NCBI GenBank assembly: GCA_040905145.1
Contig: JBBDSC010000160.1
Span: forward strand, 1-27,417
Direction of reading: 5' to 3'
DNA length: 27,417 nucleotides
Source: DATGMS01 sp040905145
Lineage (GTDB): Bacteria; Bacteroidota; Bacteroidia; Cytophagales; Cyclobacteriaceae
The notes below the pieces were generated by a model that made no database searches, was not told the DNA's origin, and worked only from the letters and a program-made list of their open reading frames with translations. Shown here piece after piece: positions 23,762 to 27,417 of the stretch (the first letter of the stretch is position 1; every line of letters begins with the position of its first letter). Made by a program: the position numbers and the translations under genes.

Positions 23762-26700
23762 ATGATTTTCTTTTTCCAGTCCTCTCCAGAAAAAATTTAC
23801 GCACTGGAATCGAAAGATCCTTTGTCCGCTGAAAATAAGCAAAAGTTGAATTGGCTTTTTGGTGCAGCCCAACAGCTAAATCAGGAAAAAATAGCAGGTG
23901 ATTATGTCGGGCCAAGGAAGGAAATGATTACTCCCTGGTCCACCAATGCGGTAGAAATCACTTTAAACATGGGGATTTCCGGCATTCAAAGAATGGAAGG
24001 ATTCTATCCCAAAGAGGAGAACACCACCATCGACCCTATGCTCCAGGCAATTTATCACGGATTAAACCAGGAGATATTCCACATTGATATACAGCCCGAT
24101 CCGGTAAAATCCATCTCTGATATTAAGGCCTTCAGTCATAGTGAAGGCCTGGCATTAAGCGGGGAAGAAATCAAATATTTGGAAAACATCAGCAAGGAAC
24201 TGAAAAGGCCCCTCACCGACAGTGAGGTTTTTGGGTTTAGTCAAGTAAATTCCGAACATTGCAGGCATAAAATATTCAACGGTACTTTTATCATTGATGG
24301 CAAGGAAAAGGAAAACACCCTTTTTCAACTGATCAAAAAAACCTCCATCAAACATCCCAATAAAATCGTATCCGCCTATAAAGATAACGTGGCTTTTATC
24401 AAAGGCCCACGTGCCCAGCAATTTGCCCCAAAAACACAGGACAAAGCTGATTTTTTTGAAACAGAAGCCATTGATACAGTTATTTCTTTAAAGGCAGAGA
24501 CCCATAACTTCCCCACCACAGTGGAACCATTTAATGGTGCTGCTACAGGTGCCGGTGGTGAAATCAGGGACAGGTTAGCCGGAGGAACAGCCTCTGTCCC
24601 TTTGGCAGGAACAGCCGTTTATATGACTTCCTATGCCAGAACAGAGAGAGGAAGAAGTTGGGAAAAAGATTTGGAAGAAAGGAAGTGGCTCTACCAGACC
24701 CCTTTGAACATCCTGATCAAAGCCTCCAATGGAGCCAGCGATTTCGGCAACAAATTCGGGCAGCCTTTGATCAGCGGAAGTGTGCTGACTTTTGAGCATG
24801 AAGAAGGTGACAGGCACTATGGTTTTGACAAAGTAATCATGCTTGCCGGCGGGGTAGGATTTACCAGGGAAAAATACAGTTTAAAAAACACCCCCTCCAA
24901 AGGGGACCAAATCATCGTCATGGGGGGTGACAACTACAGGATCGGGATGGGCGGTGGTGCGGTATCCTCTGTAAATACCGGCGAATTCAGCAATGCCATC
25001 GAATTGAATGCCATTCAGCGCTCAAACCCCGAAATGCAAAAACGTGTGGCCAACGTTATACGGGCCATGGCAGAAAATCCTGAAAATCCCATTATATCAA
25101 TCCATGACCATGGAGCAGGCGGCCATTTGAATTGCCTTTCCGAATTGGTTGAGGAAACAGGGGGAACGATCCATCTGGACAAGCTTCCAATAGGAGATCC
25201 CACTTTATCCGCCAAAGAAATCGTAGGGAACGAGTCCCAGGAAAGAATGGGCCTGGTCATCAAAGAAAAGGACGTCGCTACCCTTCAGCGGATATCAGAC
25301 AGGGAAAGGGCTCCTTTTTATGTTGTCGGTGAAACCACTGGCGATATGCATTTCAAGTTTGAAAACAGCGTTACCGGAGAAAAACCAATTGACTGGGGCC
25401 TACATCACCTGTTTGGAAGTTCACCCAAAACGGTTTTGGTGGATCAATCTGCCGCAACCCATTTTGAGGAACCTGTGTACAGTACCGGGAAAATCAGGGA
25501 TTATATCCAGGAGGTCCTTCAGATGGAAGCTGTGGCCTGCAAAGACTGGCTGACCAATAAAGTGGACCGTTCAGTAACCGGAAGGGTGGCCAAGCAACAG
25601 ACTACCGGTGCTATTCAACTTCCCCTCAATAATGTGGCCGTGATGGCTATAGATTATACCGGGAAAAAAGGCATAGCCACCTCAATAGGGCATGCGCCAG
25701 TACCGGCTTTGGCCAATCCCGAAGCGGGTTCACGGCTTGCCATAGCAGAAGCTTTGACCAACCTGATTTGGGCTCCCATAGAGGATGGTCTTTCAGGGAT
25801 TTCCCTTAGTGCCAATTGGATGTGGCCTGCAAAAAACCCAGGGGAGAACGATAGGCTATACCGGGCCGTAGAGGGGATCAGCGAATTTGCCATTGAGTTG
25901 GGACTCAATATTCCCACAGGAAAGGATTCCCTGTCCATGACACAAAAATACCCCGATGGTAAAATAGTTTATTCTCCCGGTACCGTAATTATTTCCAGCG
26001 TGGGAACCTGTTCGGACATCAAGCAGGTGGTCACTCCCGATCTGAAGCCCATTACGGACAGTCGACTTTTCTACATCGACTTTTCTAAAGATACGGCCAA
26101 GCTGGGAGGCAGTAGCTTTTCCCAAATGATCAATAAAATAGGGAATGAACCCCCGACCATAAAAGACAGCGGGTATTTTGCCAAGGCCTTTATGGCCATT
26201 CAGCAACTGATCGGCCATGGCGCTATTTTAGCGGGACATGACATTTCTTCCGGGGGTATTATTACTACCTTATTGGAGATGGCCTTCCCTACAGAAGCCT
26301 GCGGATTAAAGGTCAAAATGGATAAATTCCAGGAAACGGATATGGTCAAGGTGTTATTCTCCGAAAACCCGGGGGTGGTGATCCAGGTGAAAGATTTAGA
26401 AAAGGTACGGGCGATATTAGATGGTCAGGACCTTGCCTATATCGAAATTGCTGAAGTAACCCAGGATAGTACCGTTACTTTGGAAGGCTTGGATATGGGC
26501 CTGAACGTGGGAGAATATCGGGACATTTGGTTTAAATCCTCCTATCTTCTGGACCAAAAGCAAAGTGGTATAAAACTGGCCACTGACCGTTTCAAAAATT
26601 ATAAAAACCAGCCCCTCTACTTCCGTTTCCATCAAGACTGGCCCGGTAATTATGATGCTTTCTCGCTGGATCCATTCCGGAAAAAGCCCTCTAACATAAA

Positions 26701-27417
26701 AGCCGCTATCATCCGTGAAAAAGGAGTGAACGGAGATAGGGAAATGGCTTACGGCCTATGGTTGGCTGGATTTGATGTGAAGGATGTGCATATGACCGAT
26801 TTGGTTTCGGGTCGGGAAAATCTGAAAGATGTCAATATGATCGTTTTTGTAGGGGGATTTTCGAATTCTGACGTTTTGGGTTCGGCAAAAGGTTGGGCCG
26901 GGGCCTTCCTTTTTAATGGAAGGGCAAAAAATTCCCTGGATAATTTCTACGCCCGGGAAGATACTTTAAGCTTAGGGGTATGTAACGGCTGCCAACTGAT
27001 GGTCGAGCTGGGGCTGGTCACGCCTGGTCATGATGAAAAACCCAAAATGCAGCATAATGACAGTCACAAATTTGAATCTGCCTTTGTCAATGTGGATATA
27101 CCGCCAAACCACTCGGTGATGTTTGGTTCATTGGCCGGGCAAAGGCTTGGTGTTTGGGTGGCACATGGAGAAGGTAAATTCCAGTTCCCCAAACCAAAAG
27201 AAACTTATCACATAGGGATGACCTATAGTTATACCGCCTATCCCGCCAATCCCAACGGATCCGACCATGCGGTGGCAGGGATAGCTTCTGATGATGGCAG
27301 GCATTTGGCGATTATGCCGCATATTGAGCGGTCTTTATCTCCGTGGAACTGGCCAAATTATGTGGCTGGAAGAGAAAATGAGGAAATTACCCCTTGGGTG
27401 GAAGCACTAGTGAACGC
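23762..27417 (+). CDS. purL: Phosphoribosylformylglycinamidine synthase (cut by the right edge)
   Basis: Purine biosynthesis: converts FGAR, glutamine and ATP to FGAM; cytoplasmic. The frame runs from ATG at 23762 to the window end, 1218 whole codons, and only a few codons should be missing, since homologues in this phylum are about 1230 residues. This is the large single-chain form. The N-terminal domain and linker (HSEGLALSGEEI) lead to NSEHCRHKIF, then the ATP-binding AIR-synthase-like domain with ETHNFPTTVEPFNGAATGAG, a second such domain with GKDSLSMT, and the C-terminal glutaminase with nucleophile C1074 (LGVCNGCQL) and H1187/E1189 (PHIERS). All catalytic residues are present. It is unrelated to the efflux operon, from which it is divergent. 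Confidence 0.97.
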   Translation, partial: MIFFFQSSPEKIYALESKDPLSAENKQKLNWLFGAAQQLNQEKIAGDYVGPRKEMITPWSTNAVEITLNMGISGIQRMEGFYPKEENTTIDPMLQAIYHGLNQEIFHIDIQPDPVKSISDIKAFSHSEGLALSGEEIKYLENISKELKRPLTDSEVFGFSQVNSEHCRHKIFNGTFIIDGKEKENTLFQLIKKTSIKHPNKIVSAYKDNVAFIKGPRAQQFAPKTQDKADFFETEAIDTVISLKAETHNFPTTVEPFNGAATGAGGEIRDRLAGGTASVPLAGTAVYMTSYARTERGRSWEKDLEERKWLYQTPLNILIKASNGASDFGNKFGQPLISGSVLTFEHEEGDRHYGFDKVIMLAGGVGFTREKYSLKNTPSKGDQIIVMGGDNYRIGMGGGAVSSVNTGEFSNAIELNAIQRSNPEMQKRVANVIRAMAENPENPIISIHDHGAGGHLNCLSELVEETGGTIHLDKLPIGDPTLSAKEIVGNESQERMGLVIKEKDVATLQRISDRERAPFYVVGETTGDMHFKFENSVTGEKPIDWGLHHLFGSSPKTVLVDQSAATHFEEPVYSTGKIRDYIQEVLQMEAVACKDWLTNKVDRSVTGRVAKQQTTGAIQLPLNNVAVMAIDYTGKKGIATSIGHAPVPALANPEAGSRLAIAEALTNLIWAPIEDGLSGISLSANWMWPAKNPGENDRLYRAVEGISEFAIELGLNIPTGKDSLSMTQKYPDGKIVYSPGTVIISSVGTCSDIKQVVTPDLKPITDSRLFYIDFSKDTAKLGGSSFSQMINKIGNEPPTIKDSGYFAKAFMAIQQLIGHGAILAGHDISSGGIITTLLEMAFPTEACGLKVKMDKFQETDMVKVLFSENPGVVIQVKDLEKVRAILDGQDLAYIEIAEVTQDSTVTLEGLDMGLNVGEYRDIWFKSSYLLDQKQSGIKLATDRFKNYKNQPLYFRFHQDWPGNYDAFSLDPFRKKPSNIKAAIIREKGVNGDREMAYGLWLAGFDVKDVHMTDLVSGRENLKDVNMIVFVGGFSNSDVLGSAKGWAGAFLFNGRAKNSLDNFYAREDTLSLGVCNGCQLMVELGLVTPGHDEKPKMQHNDSHKFESAFVNVDIPPNHSVMFGSLAGQRLGVWVAHGEGKFQFPKPKETYHIGMTYSYTAYPANPNGSDHAVAGIASDDGRHLAIMPHIERSLSPWNWPNYVAGRENEEITPWVEALVN

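Overview
The window looks like a piece of a Bacteroidota chromosome, most likely order Cytophagales (Cyclobacteriaceae-like). This is inferred from gene types: an UpxY/NusG-like antiterminator beside sugar-nucleotide genes, a fused trehalose-phosphate synthase/phosphatase, a DUF2911 lipoprotein, an M1 peptidase with a secretion signal, and a long one-chain PurL. Genes lack Shine-Dalgarno sequences, and several have upstream TAnnTTTG boxes, the -7 element of Bacteroidota promoters. No ribosomal or tRNA gene is visible. A run of 100 N (12103-12202) marks an assembly gap.

Region 1 (1-6583) is an exopolysaccharide or capsule locus. On the minus strand, in order of transcription, are manC (mannose-1-phosphate guanylyltransferase), fcl (GDP-L-fucose synthase), gmd (GDP-mannose 4,6-dehydratase) and the start of a Wza-type SLBB export protein cut by the left edge. 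ManC, Gmd and Fcl make GDP-L-fucose from mannose-1-phosphate; the Wza-type protein would export the polymer. The genes are separated by 225 to 840 bp of repeat-rich DNA, so they are probably not one compact operon. A NusG-like antiterminator gene is divergent from manC and has its own promoter.

Region 2 (6584-12102) has, on the minus strand, a bifunctional trehalose-6-phosphate synthase/phosphatase and a two-gene unit of a penicillin-acylase-family hydrolase and a small four-helix membrane protein. An inverted-repeat element lies between the antiterminator and the trehalose gene.

Region 3 (12203-16722) has a minus-strand DUF2911 lipoprotein, then on the plus strand a membrane-anchored endonuclease/exonuclease/phosphatase-fold protein, a secreted M1 metallopeptidase, a cluster of small hairpin repeats and a possible tiny lipoprotein.

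Region 4 (16723-23328) is a tight minus-strand drug-efflux operon: TetR regulator, TolC-like outer-membrane protein, lipidated adaptor and RND pump, closed by a clear intrinsic terminator. A 16-bp perfect palindrome just upstream of the TetR gene is a good operator candidate.

Region 5 (23762-27417) is purL on the plus strand, nearly complete and cut by the right edge.

Nothing in the window is clearly a new system. The points most worth a second look are the TetR palindrome, the altered proton-relay residues and extra helix pair in the RND pump, the divergent antiterminator, and several families of dispersed palindromic repeats.
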